A stretch of 64,000 nucleotides of DNA from Sphingobium wenxiniae (GTDB lineage: Bacteria > Pseudomonadota > Alphaproteobacteria > Sphingomonadales > Sphingomonadaceae): assembly GCF_007830065.1 (NCBI RefSeq), contig NZ_VLKK01000015.1, forward strand, positions 1 through 64,000. Reading direction: 5' to 3'. Below the pieces are notes generated by a model. The model did not search any database. It was not told the origin of the DNA and worked only from the letters and a program-made list of their open reading frames with translations. This document shows, one piece after another, positions 17,608 through 26,527 of the stretch (its first letter is position 1; every line of letters starts with the position of its first letter). Both the position numbers and the translations under genes were made by a program.

Positions 17608-18246
17608 TCAGGCGAGCGTCTCCGTCGCGTCCAGGGCGGCGATCTCCCGCAGGATGCCAAGATCGGGGATGCGGAGCCATTTTGCCTGCAACTCCACCAG
17701 TCCCCGTGCGCGCATCGCCTGCAATGTCCGGTTGACATGCACGGGCGTCAATCCCGTGATGTCCGCAATGTCCATCTGCGTGAGCGGCAGCGCGCACTGC
17801 TGCCCATAGGCCAGCCCTGATTGGCGCATACGCTCAAACAGCTCCAGCAAGAGATGCGAAAGCCGTTCCATCGCGGTCTTTCGTCCCAGCGTGACAAGCC
17901 AGTTGGCTTGCCGCTCATAGCTGTCGGCCAGACTTTTCCAGAAGCTCTGTCGGCTATCGGCGAAGAGAGCGCCCGACATGCGGCACGGAGCCTTCTTGGC
18001 CCGAATATTGGTCAGCGCGACGACAGGTTGCGTGGATGGGCGTCCAAGCGCCCAACATGGTTCGCAGCAGTCTCCGGGCAGATATAACGCCGTGATCTGC
18101 CGACGGCCATTGGAAAGCATACGATAGCGGCAGGCCCATCCTTCCTGGATGTGAAACAGGCCGTCGGGCTGCTCATTCTCCCGCGCCAGGAACTGGTGCG
18201 GCCGGAAAAAGACAAGATCTTCGCTTGGTGCAACTTGGCTCAACAT
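17608..18246 (-). CDS. Crp/Fnr-family transcriptional regulator
   Basis: 212 residues from MLSQVAPSEDLVFF, preceded by GGGGAC; an upstream GTG at 18288 is possible. It has a cyclic-nucleotide-like beta-roll (GLFHIQEGWACRYRMLSNGRRQITALYLPGD) and a C-terminal winged helix (LPLTQMDIADITGLTPVHVNRTLQAMRARGLVEL). The N-terminus is about 20 residues shorter than usual in this family. There is no FNR-type N-terminal cysteine cluster. It lies downstream of the catalase gene on the same strand and resembles the second regulator at 20799. Confidence 0.85.
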   Translation of the reverse strand: MLSQVAPSEDLVFFRPHQFLARENEQPDGLFHIQEGWACRYRMLSNGRRQITALYLPGDCCEPCWALGRPSTQPVVALTNIRAKKAPCRMSGALFADSRQSFWKSLADSYERQANWLVTLGRKTAMERLSHLLLELFERMRQSGLAYGQQCALPLTQMDIADITGLTPVHVNRTLQAMRARGLVELQAKWLRIPDLGILREIAALDATETLA

Positions 18247-18410
18247 GGTCGTCCCCGTTAAGCCCCCCGGCGGTATCATCGTAACCAAACTATTCTATCG
18301 GAGAATCACATATGTTTCTCCGGGCCAATCAGGCGGAAGGGCGGCCGCCCCTATGAAACGGCTGGCCGCATCGATGAGGGCGCACCGGGCGCCCGACCGG
18401 TGCCCCGCGT

Positions 18411-20561
18411 TCAGGCTGCGCTGCTTTGGGCGTCGAGGAATCCGGCGGCGTCCAGGTCGACCTTGAATTCCCGTTCCCATAGCCGAAGCTGCGCGCACAT
18501 GGCCAGGAACGGCGGGACGTCGCTCGCCTTTTCAAGCCGCACCATGCCTTCGTCCATGTCCGGTTCGGCAATGCCGGCGCGATCGATCAGCGGCAGCGCA
18601 TCGTCGACATAGGCGATGAACTTGCAATGCGCATAAGCGTCGCTGACGAAGTCCTTGGCGGTCTTGTCCTGCGCCAGTTGCGCCGCGCCGTCGGGCGACA
18701 GGATCAGCGCCACCGCATCATAGAGAACGGAAGGCCCGCCATCGATCTTCTGCTTGCCCTCCACCATGCTGCCGTCGTCCAGCTTCGCGCCCGCGACATG
18801 AGGCGCGACGATTTCATACACCGCGCCGACAGCCTTTATCTCCTTCACCAGTGCCTTGACCAGTTCCGCGGGCGCGTCGTCGCTGACCAGAATGCCGATT
18901 TTCCGGCCCGCGAAGCTTTCGGGACCGTTTTTGACGATCGAGAGCGCATCGGAAGGCGGAAGGTCGGCGCGCGGTGCGACCGCGGCCGGCGCCGCATCGG
19001 GCAGGGCGGGCAGGCCAAGGCCCCCCGCGACCGCCTTGGCCAGGCTCTCGTCGATGTTGCGCAGATGCCCGACCATGCGCGCGCGAATGTCGGGCCGTTC
19101 GCATTTCGACAGTTCGAACACCAGCGCGTCGCCGATATGCTTCTGCTCTATCGGAGTCTGGCTGATGAAGAATTGCCGTGCCTGACTATAATGATCGGCG
19201 AAGCTGGGGGAGCGCGTCTGCTGCTTCGTCCCGCTTTCCTGCGCGGCAAGATGACGGTAGCCGGCATCGGGATTTTCGCGCGGCCCGCCCCAGCTATTGG
19301 GCTCATAATTCACGCGCCCCTTGGGATTGCGCATCGCCATATGGCCGTCCTGCTGGAAATTATGCACCGGACAGCCTTTGGGCGCATTGATCGGAATATG
19401 GGTGAAGTTGGGCGAACCCAGGCGCTTCAACTGGGTGTCGAGATAGGAAAAATTGCGCCCTTGCAGCAGCGGATCGTTGGAAAAGCCGATGCCTGGCACG
19501 ACATTCTGGGTGCAGAAGGCGACCTGCTCGGTCTCCGCGAAGAAATTTTCGACATGGGCGTCCAGGACGAAGGTGCCGATGCGCCGCACCGGCACCTGCT
19601 CCTCGGGAATGATCTTGGTCGCGTCCAGCACATCGAACTCGAACCTTTCGGCGAAATCGTCGTCGAAGATCTGCACGCCCAGATCCCATTCCGGGGGGCT
19701 GCCAAGATCGATCGCATCCCACAGGTCACGGCGGTGATAATCGGGATCGGCCCCGTTTATCTTGACGGCCTCGTTCCACAGCACCGATTGCAGGCCCTGT
19801 GTGGGCTTGAAATGAAATTTGACGAAGCTGCCCTTGCCCTGCGCATCGATCAGGCGGAAGCTATGGACGCCGAATCCCTCCATGAAGCGGAAGGAGCGGG
19901 GGATCGCCCGGTCCGACATCACCCACATGATCATGTGCATGGATTCCGGCGTCAGGCTGATGAAGTCCCAGAAATTGTCATGCGCGGTCTGCGCCTGGGG
20001 AAAGCCGCGATCCGGTTCCTGCTTGGCGGCATGGATCAGGTCGGGAAACTTGATCGCGTCCTGGATGAAAAAGACCGGAATGTTGTTGCCGACAATGTCC
20101 CAATTGCCTTCCTTGGTGTAGAATTTGACGGCAAAGCCGCGGACATCGCGCGCCAGGTCGAACGATCCCTTGTTGCCGGCCACCGTGGAAAACCGCACGA
20201 ACATCGGCGTCTGCTCGCCCACTTCGGTCAGAATCTTCGCCGTGGTGAACTCGGAGAGGCTCTCATGCAGGGTGAAGGTGCCGTGTGCGCCGAACCCGCG
20301 CGCGTGGACGACCCGTTCGGGAATGCGCTCGTGATCGAAATGGAATATCTTCTCGCGGAAATGGAAATCCTCCAGCAGGGTGGGGCCGCGTTCGCCGAGC
20401 TTCAGGGAATTTTGGTCGTCGGCAATCGGAACCCCTTGTTGCGTGGTGAGCGTCTCATCCTTCTTGCCCGCGATCTGGTGCAGTTCACCACCGCCGCCGA
20501 CTTCGGTTTCGAAGGTCCGCGCCTTGCTCTTGGCGCCTGTGTCTTCTCCGATTTTGCTCAT
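18411..20561 (-). CDS. katE: Large-subunit monofunctional catalase (HPII type), copy 1
   Basis: 716 residues from the ATG at 20561, which follows a GAGGAGAA ribosome-binding site. It decomposes hydrogen peroxide with heme. The catalytic histidine lies in [12 protein letters not shown], the distal asparagine in [12 protein letters not shown], and the proximal tyrosine in [11 protein letters not shown]. The C-terminal 150 residues form the flavodoxin/DJ-1-like domain of clade 2 catalases ([16 protein letters not shown]). The divergent gene at 20799 encodes a Crp/Fnr regulator and another regulator lies downstream, so peroxide or redox control is likely. A paralogue is encoded at 52618-54768. 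Confidence 0.93.
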   Translation of the reverse strand: MSKIGEDTGAKSKARTFETEVGGGGELHQIAGKKDETLTTQQGVPIADDQNSLKLGERGPTLLEDFHFREKIFHFDHERIPERVVHARGFGAHGTFTLHESLSEFTTAKILTEVGEQTPMFVRFSTVAGNKGSFDLARDVRGFAVKFYTKEGNWDIVGNNIPVFFIQDAIKFPDLIHAAKQEPDRGFPQAQTAHDNFWDFISLTPESMHMIMWVMSDRAIPRSFRFMEGFGVHSFRLIDAQGKGSFVKFHFKPTQGLQSVLWNEAVKINGADPDYHRRDLWDAIDLGSPPEWDLGVQIFDDDFAERFEFDVLDATKIIPEEQVPVRRIGTFVLDAHVENFFAETEQVAFCTQNVVPGIGFSNDPLLQGRNFSYLDTQLKRLGSPNFTHIPINAPKGCPVHNFQQDGHMAMRNPKGRVNYEPNSWGGPRENPDAGYRHLAAQESGTKQQTRSPSFADHYSQARQFFISQTPIEQKHIGDALVFELSKCERPDIRARMVGHLRNIDESLAKAVAGGLGLPALPDAAPAAVAPRADLPPSDALSIVKNGPESFAGRKIGILVSDDAPAELVKALVKEIKAVGAVYEIVAPHVAGAKLDDGSMVEGKQKIDGGPSVLYDAVALILSPDGAAQLAQDKTAKDFVSDAYAHCKFIAYVDDALPLIDRAGIAEPDMDEGMVRLEKASDVPPFLAMCAQLRLWEREFKVDLDAAGFLDAQSSAA

Positions 20562-20699
20562 GCGCGTTCTCCTCGCGTTCACGGGGGGGTGGGCCGGGTG
20601 CCGGAAAGTCCTAGCCGATACACGTGAGCAGCATCATGGTTCCGGTGCGGCCAACACATGTTATAAACTTCGACGCCGGGGGAAACGTGCCGAGGGTCG

Positions 20700-20713
20700 T
20701 TCGTTTCAACGAA
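20700..20713. promoter_or_regulatory. Palindromic site between catalase and Crp/Fnr genes
   Basis: TTCGTT-TC-AACGAA, a perfect 6-bp dyad in the 237-bp divergent intergenic region. It is a candidate operator for the adjacent Crp/Fnr protein; it does not match the textbook FNR site closely. Confidence 0.35.
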
Positions 20714-20798
20714 GCCGCAAATTGCGGAGCCTGCACTTCCCCATCCATTCAAGGCGCTGGCATGTTCCTTACCGACGCTGCCCGGCCTGGCCGGAGAT

Positions 20799-21551
20799 AT
20801 GCCCATGTCATCACGTCACCCCGCCCTCCGTCTGTTCCTCAGGCGGCTGCAGCAGCGCTCCATCCTTAACGAGGAGGAGCAGGCCGCAATCCTCTCGATA
20901 AAAGGGCGGCAAGCGGAAATCGAACCGCATCGCGATATAATAAGGCCGGGCGAGCTGACCGATTTTTCCTGCCTGATCGTATCCGGTTTTGCCGCCCGCT
21001 TCGGCCAGTTGGACAATGGGCATCGTCAGATTACGGCGATCCACATCGCCGGCGACATGTGCGATCTATATTCGCTGATGCTGCCCAAGGTGGAGTGGGC
21101 GCTTCAGGCGCTGTCGGCGCGCCTTGCCATCCTCAAGGTCGCCCATCGCGACCTGCTCGATCTGGTCCATGCCTATCCCGGCATTGCGGAGGCGTTCTGG
21201 CGGGATTGCGTCGCCGACGGTTCCATCACCTCGCAATGGGTGGTGAACATCGGCCGCCGCGATGCGCGCATGCGGACGGCCCATCTCTTTTGCGAGATTG
21301 GCGTGCGGATGGAACGCGCCGGCCTCGGCCGCCGCACCGCGTTTCCGCTGTCCGCTGTCCAGACGCAGCTCGCGGACGCGCTCGGGATGACGCCGGTGCA
21401 TATGAACCGCATCATCCGCGGCCTTCGGCGCGACAATCTGCTCATCATTCAGGGCCGGGACGTGCAGGTGCCCGACTGGGACCGGCTCGCGGCGGCAGGG
21501 AGCTTTGACGGCGGTTATCTCGCGATGGATGAAAGCTGGCGGCTGTCCTGA
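20799..21551 (+). CDS. Crp/Fnr-family transcriptional regulator
   Basis: 250 residues (an ATG six bases later is also possible). The effector domain contains RPGELTDFSCLIVSGFAARFG and NGHRQITAIHIAGDMCDLYS. The C-terminal winged helix is FPLSAVQTQLADALGMTPVHMNRIIRGLRRDNLL. FNR-type cysteine ligands are not evident, so it is probably not an oxygen-sensing iron-sulfur protein. It is divergent from the catalase gene and may regulate it. Related regulators are numerous in sphingomonads. Confidence 0.88.
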   Translation: MPMSSRHPALRLFLRRLQQRSILNEEEQAAILSIKGRQAEIEPHRDIIRPGELTDFSCLIVSGFAARFGQLDNGHRQITAIHIAGDMCDLYSLMLPKVEWALQALSARLAILKVAHRDLLDLVHAYPGIAEAFWRDCVADGSITSQWVVNIGRRDARMRTAHLFCEIGVRMERAGLGRRTAFPLSAVQTQLADALGMTPVHMNRIIRGLRRDNLLIIQGRDVQVPDWDRLAAAGSFDGGYLAMDESWRLS

Positions 21552-21558
21552 GCGGCCT

Positions 21559-22134
21559 TCATCGGGAAGGAGGATCGTCCTTATTGGTTTCCAGCGCGTC
21601 CAGCACGGCCTCGGGCGCGACGTCGCGCCCCAGTTCCTCCAACTCGGGATCGGACGCTTCGGGGATGCCCAGATGTGCGGCGATCGACGCGGTCAGGCGA
21701 ACCAGCCGCGTCACCTCATGCTCGGCCAGCAGACCGATCTGGAGATCCAGCGCCGCGCGTCCCTCCGCCATCGCGACCGCGCGGTTCTGGCTGATCAGAA
21801 CGAAGGTCGACAGGAAGATCGCTTCGACCGAAGCCCAGGTCGCCAGGATCACGAAGGTCGGATCGAACCGGGGGACGCCGGGAACGAAACCCAGATTGAC
21901 CAGAATCCACGCCCCGAACAGGGCGAGATGCAGATATACGAAGGGCAGGCTGCCGGTGAAGCGGGTGATCGCGTTCGCGATCCGCGCCTCCCGGCTCGCC
22001 TCGCCCTCTTCCCGCCGCTGCCGTTCGCGCAGGGCGTATATGTTGCGTTCCAGCGCCGGGGCCATGCCGGACGGACCGGGCGGCGGGACGGTGAGCTGTT
22101 CCCGCTTGCCGTCGTCTTCAGCGGAACGGGGCAT
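21559..22134 (-). CDS. DUF1003 membrane protein
   Basis: 191 residues. A charged N-terminal region (ALRERQRREEGEASREARIA) is followed by two membrane spans (SLPFVYLHLALFGAWILVN and FVILATWASVEAIFLSTFVLI) and the family motif SQNRAVAMAEGRAALDLQIGLLAEHEVT. The family has no established function; it is often found near stress genes. The gene converges on the Crp/Fnr gene with 7 bp between stops. Confidence 0.82.
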   Translation of the reverse strand: MPRSAEDDGKREQLTVPPPGPSGMAPALERNIYALRERQRREEGEASREARIANAITRFTGSLPFVYLHLALFGAWILVNLGFVPGVPRFDPTFVILATWASVEAIFLSTFVLISQNRAVAMAEGRAALDLQIGLLAEHEVTRLVRLTASIAAHLGIPEASDPELEELGRDVAPEAVLDALETNKDDPPSR

Positions 22135-22154
22135 GCGCGCCTGTCCCGCCGCCG

Positions 22155-23198
22155 CTATTCCGCAGCCAACGGGGTGCGGAGCGGCGAGGAAAGGAGGAGG
22201 CCCGCGCGTGCGCCGCCATGTTCGGCATGGCGGGCGCAGATTTCCTCGGCGAAGAAGTCGCAGGTGACGCGCAACCCCTCGTCGAGCAGGATGCGCGGTT
22301 CCCAGTCCAGCAATGTCCGGGCGCGCCGGATGTCCGGCCTGCGGCGGCGCGGATCGTCCACGGGGAGGGGCCGATGGATTACCGCCGATGTCGTTCCGGT
22401 TTCAGCGACGATCCGCTCCACCAGTTCGAGAATCGTATATTCCTCGGGATTGCCCAGGTTGACGGGCTTGGAGTCGGGCATGTCGACCTCCATCAGCCGG
22501 ATGAGGCCGTCCACCATGTCGGACACGAAGCAGAAGCTGCGGGTCTGCGATCCGTCGCCATAGATCGTGATGTCCTCGCCCGACAGCGCCTGGCAGAGAA
22601 GGTTGGAAATCACGCGGCCGTCATCCGGATGCATGTTGGGGCCGTAGGTGTTGAAGATGCGCGCCACCCTCACCTCCGCGCGCTCCAGCCGGGCAAAGTC
22701 GAACGCGATCGCTTCGGCGGCGCGCTTTCCCTCGTCATAACAGGCGCGCGGGCCGGTGCAGTTGACCCAGCCGCGATAATCCTCCCTTTGCGGGTGCGTC
22801 TCGGGATCGCCATAGACCTCGCTGGTCGATGTCAGCAGGAAACGGGCGCCGTTCTGTTCGGCCAGCCGCAGCAGCCGGTCGGTTCCGACCACGTTGGTCA
22901 ACATGGTATGTTCCGGATCGACCTGATATTGCGGCGGCGATGCCGCGCAGGCGAGATTGTAGATGCGGCTGATATCCCGTCGCCGGGTCACGGCGTCCGG
23001 CAACGGGTCGACGATGTCGGCGCGAAAGAAGGTAAAGGCGCGCTCGCTCTCCAGCCGTTCCAGATTGATCGCGCGCGACGTCTGGAGATTGTCCATGCAG
23101 ATCACCTCGAATCCCTTGTCGAGCAAGGCCCGGCACAGATGCGATCCGATAAACCCCGCTCCCCCGGCAACAAGCGCCACATCCTGTCTGTCCTTCAT
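22155..23198 (-). CDS. uxs: UDP-glucuronate decarboxylase (UDP-xylose synthase)
   Basis: 347 residues from MKDRQDVALVAGGAGFIGSH, with AGAAGGA-like spacing upstream (GAAGGAAAAG). Extended SDR with the glycine-rich NAD motif GGAGFIGSH. It has the decarboxylase-type signatures NLACAASPPQYQ, LLTSTSEVYGDPETHPQ, GPRACYDEGKRAAE (catalytic YxxxK as Y-DEGK) and RIFNTYGPNMHPDDGRV. It makes UDP-xylose from UDP-glucuronate in the cytosol. It is the last gene of the leftward glycosyl operon and gives the best clue to one donor sugar of the product. Confidence 0.88.
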   Translation of the reverse strand: MKDRQDVALVAGGAGFIGSHLCRALLDKGFEVICMDNLQTSRAINLERLESERAFTFFRADIVDPLPDAVTRRRDISRIYNLACAASPPQYQVDPEHTMLTNVVGTDRLLRLAEQNGARFLLTSTSEVYGDPETHPQREDYRGWVNCTGPRACYDEGKRAAEAIAFDFARLERAEVRVARIFNTYGPNMHPDDGRVISNLLCQALSGEDITIYGDGSQTRSFCFVSDMVDGLIRLMEVDMPDSKPVNLGNPEEYTILELVERIVAETGTTSAVIHRPLPVDDPRRRRPDIRRARTLLDWEPRILLDEGLRVTCDFFAEEICARHAEHGGARAGLLLSSPLRTPLAAE

Positions 23199-23226
23199 CG
23201 GTCTTTTCCTTCTCGCGGGGTGTGGT

Positions 23227-24306
23227 TCATTCCGCAGCGGCAATCCTGTCCTGCGTCCGCATCGCCGCGGCTTCGTTAAGATGCGCCTCCAGTTGTGCGG
23301 CGCGGGTGGCCGCGCTGTGCTCGGCATGGATGCGCGCCTGTGCGGCGTCGCCGATGCGCGCCCGGTCTTCGTGCAGCCACAGGATGATCTGCTCGGGCTT
23401 GTCGGCGAACAGGATTTCCCGGTTCGGCGCGAGCAGCGCATCGAGGCCCGGCCATATGTCGGAGATGATCGGCGTGCCGCACGCGGCCGCCTCGAACAGC
23501 CGCACCGAGGGCGACCAGCCGGCTTCGATCATGTCGGCGCGCGTGACATTGAGCGTATAGCGGGAAGCCGAATAGAAGGCGGGATGATCTTTGGGCGGCA
23601 GATGATCGATGCGCTCCACATTGGCCGGCCAGTCGATGTCTTCGGGATATTGCGGCCCGGCCACGACGAAGCGTTTGCCGGGCAGCAGGCGCGCCGGCTC
23701 GATCAGCAGGCGTTCCAGGGTCGGCTGCCGGTCCGCGCTGTAGGTGCCGAGATAGGAAAGGTCCCAGCGCTTGGGCACATCCGCCGGGCGATACATGTCC
23801 GTGTCGACCGAGCAGTAGAGCGCACGGGCCAATGGCGAGCCGTAACGATCCTCCAGCAGGGTGAGCGTGGGGCCGCCGGTGAAGGAGCAATAGAGGTCGT
23901 AGCCAGCGATCAGCTCCGCCGACAGATAATCGCAATGTCCTGCCCTGAGCGCTGCCAGCGTTACCGGCGTGTCGATGTCGTAGAAGGCCGTGACCGACCG
24001 GGCATGGCGCTGCACATATTGGCCGACGGCAACACCATCGGGCACATAGGAGCCGACGATGACGGCATCGGCCGACGCGATCTCGCCTCGCCAGTCTTCC
24101 AGCGCCGGCAGATCGGCGTAGAAATCGAGCCGGCAATAGTCAGGCGCCTCGAGATCGCGTTGGCTGGCATACCAGGGGACGTTCCTCTCCAGAAAGAGGA
24201 TGTCGTGCCCTCTCGCCGCAAAGGCCGACAGCAGCGCGCGATAGGTTGTAGCGTGGCCGTTGCCCCAGGACGAGGAGAGACTGAGGCCGAGAACGACGAG
24301 TTTCAT
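23227..24306 (-). CDS. CgeB-like glycosyltransferase 1
   Basis: 359 residues, cytosolic, GT-B-like. The N-terminus MKLVVLGLSLSSSWGNGHATTYRALL and the C-terminal half with AGWSPSVRLFEAAACGTPIISDIWPGLDALL and EILFADKPEQI match the CgeB / Glyco_trans_1_2 pattern, in which the EAAACGTP acidic motif contacts the nucleotide sugar. It is one of three tandem paralogues (23227, 24303, 25406) with 4-bp overlaps, suggesting successive sugar additions. The donor and acceptor are unknown. Confidence 0.8.
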   Translation of the reverse strand: MKLVVLGLSLSSSWGNGHATTYRALLSAFAARGHDILFLERNVPWYASQRDLEAPDYCRLDFYADLPALEDWRGEIASADAVIVGSYVPDGVAVGQYVQRHARSVTAFYDIDTPVTLAALRAGHCDYLSAELIAGYDLYCSFTGGPTLTLLEDRYGSPLARALYCSVDTDMYRPADVPKRWDLSYLGTYSADRQPTLERLLIEPARLLPGKRFVVAGPQYPEDIDWPANVERIDHLPPKDHPAFYSASRYTLNVTRADMIEAGWSPSVRLFEAAACGTPIISDIWPGLDALLAPNREILFADKPEQIILWLHEDRARIGDAAQARIHAEHSAATRAAQLEAHLNEAAAMRTQDRIAAAE

Positions 24307-25409
24307 GCGCCCTCCATCTGATGCTGCCGGTTCGCGGTCCGGCCCATATGCTCGCGCAGGATCGCGTCGACCTGCGCGCCGCGTAGCGCGTAGCTATGTT
24401 CGGCCCTGACCCGGGCGAGCGCGGCGCGGCCGATGGCCCGCGCCCGTTCGGGGGTGAGCGTGGCGAGATGATCCGCCACATCTTGACCATCGCGCGCGAC
24501 CAGCACTTCCTCGCCCGGCTGCAGGAACATCTCGATCCCTTCCCAGGCGTCGGTAATGAGGCAGGCGCCTGCGCCGGCCGCCTCGAAAACCCGCGTGGCC
24601 GGCGAAAAGCCGATATGCGCCATGCTGTCGCGCGCGACGTTCAGCACGGCGAGCGGCGTGCAGTTGAAGGCATTATGCTCGGCCGTGTAGACATGGCCCC
24701 GGTGGCGCACATTGGCCGGCATCGCCTTCGTGTCCCAGCCATTGCCGCCGATCAGGAAGGACCGCGTCGGCAGCAAGGCGGCCGGTTTCAGGAAGAATTC
24801 CTCCACGCGGGCCTCCCGGTCGGGCAGGCGGTTGCCCAGGAAGGCGAGATCGGCCGCGAAGCGCTGATCCGGCGGAACCGGAAAATGGCTCGTCGGATCA
24901 AGCGCATTATAGACCGGAATGCAGTCCCGCGCGCCCATGGCGCGATAGGCGTTCACGACCGGATCGCCGCCGCCATAGGTCAGGACAAGGTCAAGGTTCG
25001 GGAGCGCGCGGCGGACCGCATGGTCCGGCACGGCCCGCATGTCGTCCAGGGTGGCGGCCGCGTCGACGTCCCAGAATATGCGCAGGGCCTCCGGCCGGGC
25101 GCGCCGCATGACGCCGTCCAGCAGCTCATCGTCGAATATGCCGACGCCGCTGGCCTTGACCACCACGTCGGCCTCCGCCGCCGCGTCCATGACGCCGACC
25201 AGCGCGTCGGCCGTCGCTGGATAGACGCGGACGCGCGCCCAATCGGGCGGGTCCATGTCGCGATGCTGCTGGCGATCGAAGGCATCGGGTTCATGGAAGA
25301 CGACCTCATGCCCGCGATCCGCCAGTTCGCGCAGGATGCCCCGATAATAGGTTGCGGCGCCGTTCCAGTAGGACGACAGCAGGCTTGAGCCGTAAAAGGC
25401 GATCTTCAT
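24303..25409 (-). CDS. CgeB-like glycosyltransferase 2
   Basis: 368 residues. It begins MKIAFYGSSLLSSYWNGAATYYRGIL, aligning well with its two neighbours, and has the C-terminal nucleotide-sugar motif GFSPATRVFEAAGAGACLITDAW followed by GEEVLVARDGQDVADHL. No signal or membrane segment is present. Stop and start codons overlap by 4 bp with the genes on both sides. Specificity cannot be predicted. Confidence 0.8.
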   Translation of the reverse strand: MKIAFYGSSLLSSYWNGAATYYRGILRELADRGHEVVFHEPDAFDRQQHRDMDPPDWARVRVYPATADALVGVMDAAAEADVVVKASGVGIFDDELLDGVMRRARPEALRIFWDVDAAATLDDMRAVPDHAVRRALPNLDLVLTYGGGDPVVNAYRAMGARDCIPVYNALDPTSHFPVPPDQRFAADLAFLGNRLPDREARVEEFFLKPAALLPTRSFLIGGNGWDTKAMPANVRHRGHVYTAEHNAFNCTPLAVLNVARDSMAHIGFSPATRVFEAAGAGACLITDAWEGIEMFLQPGEEVLVARDGQDVADHLATLTPERARAIGRAALARVRAEHSYALRGAQVDAILREHMGRTANRQHQMEGA

Positions 25410-26527
25410 GCGATGCTCCCTGCAAGCTGAGGCCGGATCGACGGCTGCAATGGATCGACCACGGCCAGAAGTTCCCGCGCGCGGTGGGCGCAGCTGTGCC
25501 GTTCCCGCACCGTTTCCAGTCCGCTCCGCGCCAGCGCCGCGCGCAGGCCGGGATCGGAGGCGACCGCGCGCAGCCGGCGCGTCATCTCCGCGCCGTCCTT
25601 TGCGAACAGGAAATCCTCACCGGGCCGGAAAAGGCCTTCCGCGTCGCTCCACGGCGCGGACAGAAGCGGGATGCCGCATGCCAGCGCCTCGAACACCCTG
25701 ATGGTCGGGATGCCCGGGAGGAGCCGGGTATAATAGCGCCGGGGCACATGGACGGTGGCGGCGTGCCGCGCGAAGATGTCCGGCGCCGCTGCATTGGGCG
25801 CCCAGCCGTGATAACGCGCACCGTAGCGGCCGAGTATTCCCAGCGCCTCCCCGGGATAGCGCACGCCATGGATGTCGAGCGGCAAGCCGGCCGCGCAGGC
25901 GGGCCGGAACAGATATTCTTCCAGTTCCGTCGTGCGTTCGCCGTCGCCCCAATTGCCGATCCAGACGAGACCGTTCCGCTCGCTCTCCCGCGCCGGGGGG
26001 TGGAAATGGCGGATGTCCGCCGCTTCATGCCAGGTCCAGACCCGCTCGCCCCAGCCCCATTGGCGATAGACCTCGGACAGCGCCTCGCCAAAGGCGAGTA
26101 TTCCGTCGAAGCCGTCAAGGTCGCAGGCGCGGATCGCGTCGGGGTCCGAGACGGCCCGGTGATGGGTGTCGTGGAACAGCAGCGTGAATGTGCCGTTCCT
26201 CGCGCGCACCCGGCCGATCCGCGCGACAAGGGCCGGTTCGTTCCATTCGTGGACGATCACCAGATCGGCACCGTCCAGCAGCATATCGACGTCCGCGCCG
26301 GGGCGATAGCTGTGGGCGCGCAGATCGGGATAGGCGGCGCGAAAGGCGGTCAGGCCCCCCTCGCCATGGTCGGCGAGGAGATTCGACAGGCTCCAGTTGC
26401 CCTCCTGTTCCAGCGCCACGACATCGTGGCCGAGCGCCGCCAGTTCGCGCAGGACGCCGCGCAGGAAGTGCGCATTGCCGTGGTTCCAGCAGGAAAGCAG
26501 CGAATGGGTGAAATAGACGATCTTCAT
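25406..26527 (-). CDS. CgeB-like glycosyltransferase 3
   Basis: 373 residues from MKIVYFTHSLLSCWNHGNAH, whose ATG overlaps the stop of the GT4 gene upstream (ATGA); the open frame beyond it is spurious. The C-terminal motif is LPGIPTIRVFEALACGIPLLSAPW, then GEDFLFAKDGAEMTRRL. The N-terminus WNHGNAHFLRGVLRELAALGHDV is close to the other two paralogues, and the set looks like duplicated and diverged copies of one gene. Confidence 0.8.
   Translation of the reverse strand: MKIVYFTHSLLSCWNHGNAHFLRGVLRELAALGHDVVALEQEGNWSLSNLLADHGEGGLTAFRAAYPDLRAHSYRPGADVDMLLDGADLVIVHEWNEPALVARIGRVRARNGTFTLLFHDTHHRAVSDPDAIRACDLDGFDGILAFGEALSEVYRQWGWGERVWTWHEAADIRHFHPPARESERNGLVWIGNWGDGERTTELEEYLFRPACAAGLPLDIHGVRYPGEALGILGRYGARYHGWAPNAAAPDIFARHAATVHVPRRYYTRLLPGIPTIRVFEALACGIPLLSAPWSDAEGLFRPGEDFLFAKDGAEMTRRLRAVASDPGLRAALARSGLETVRERHSCAHRARELLAVVDPLQPSIRPQLAGSIA

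Noticed and set aside
18627-20627. 666-residue plus-strand frame over catalase copy 1
   Set aside because: Shadow of the catalase gene with no domain features of its own.
20562-20798. GGAAC element upstream of catalase copy 1 as an EcfG promoter
   Set aside because: On the minus strand GGAAC near 20642 is followed by CGTG after only 14 bases; spacing and -10 element do not fit.
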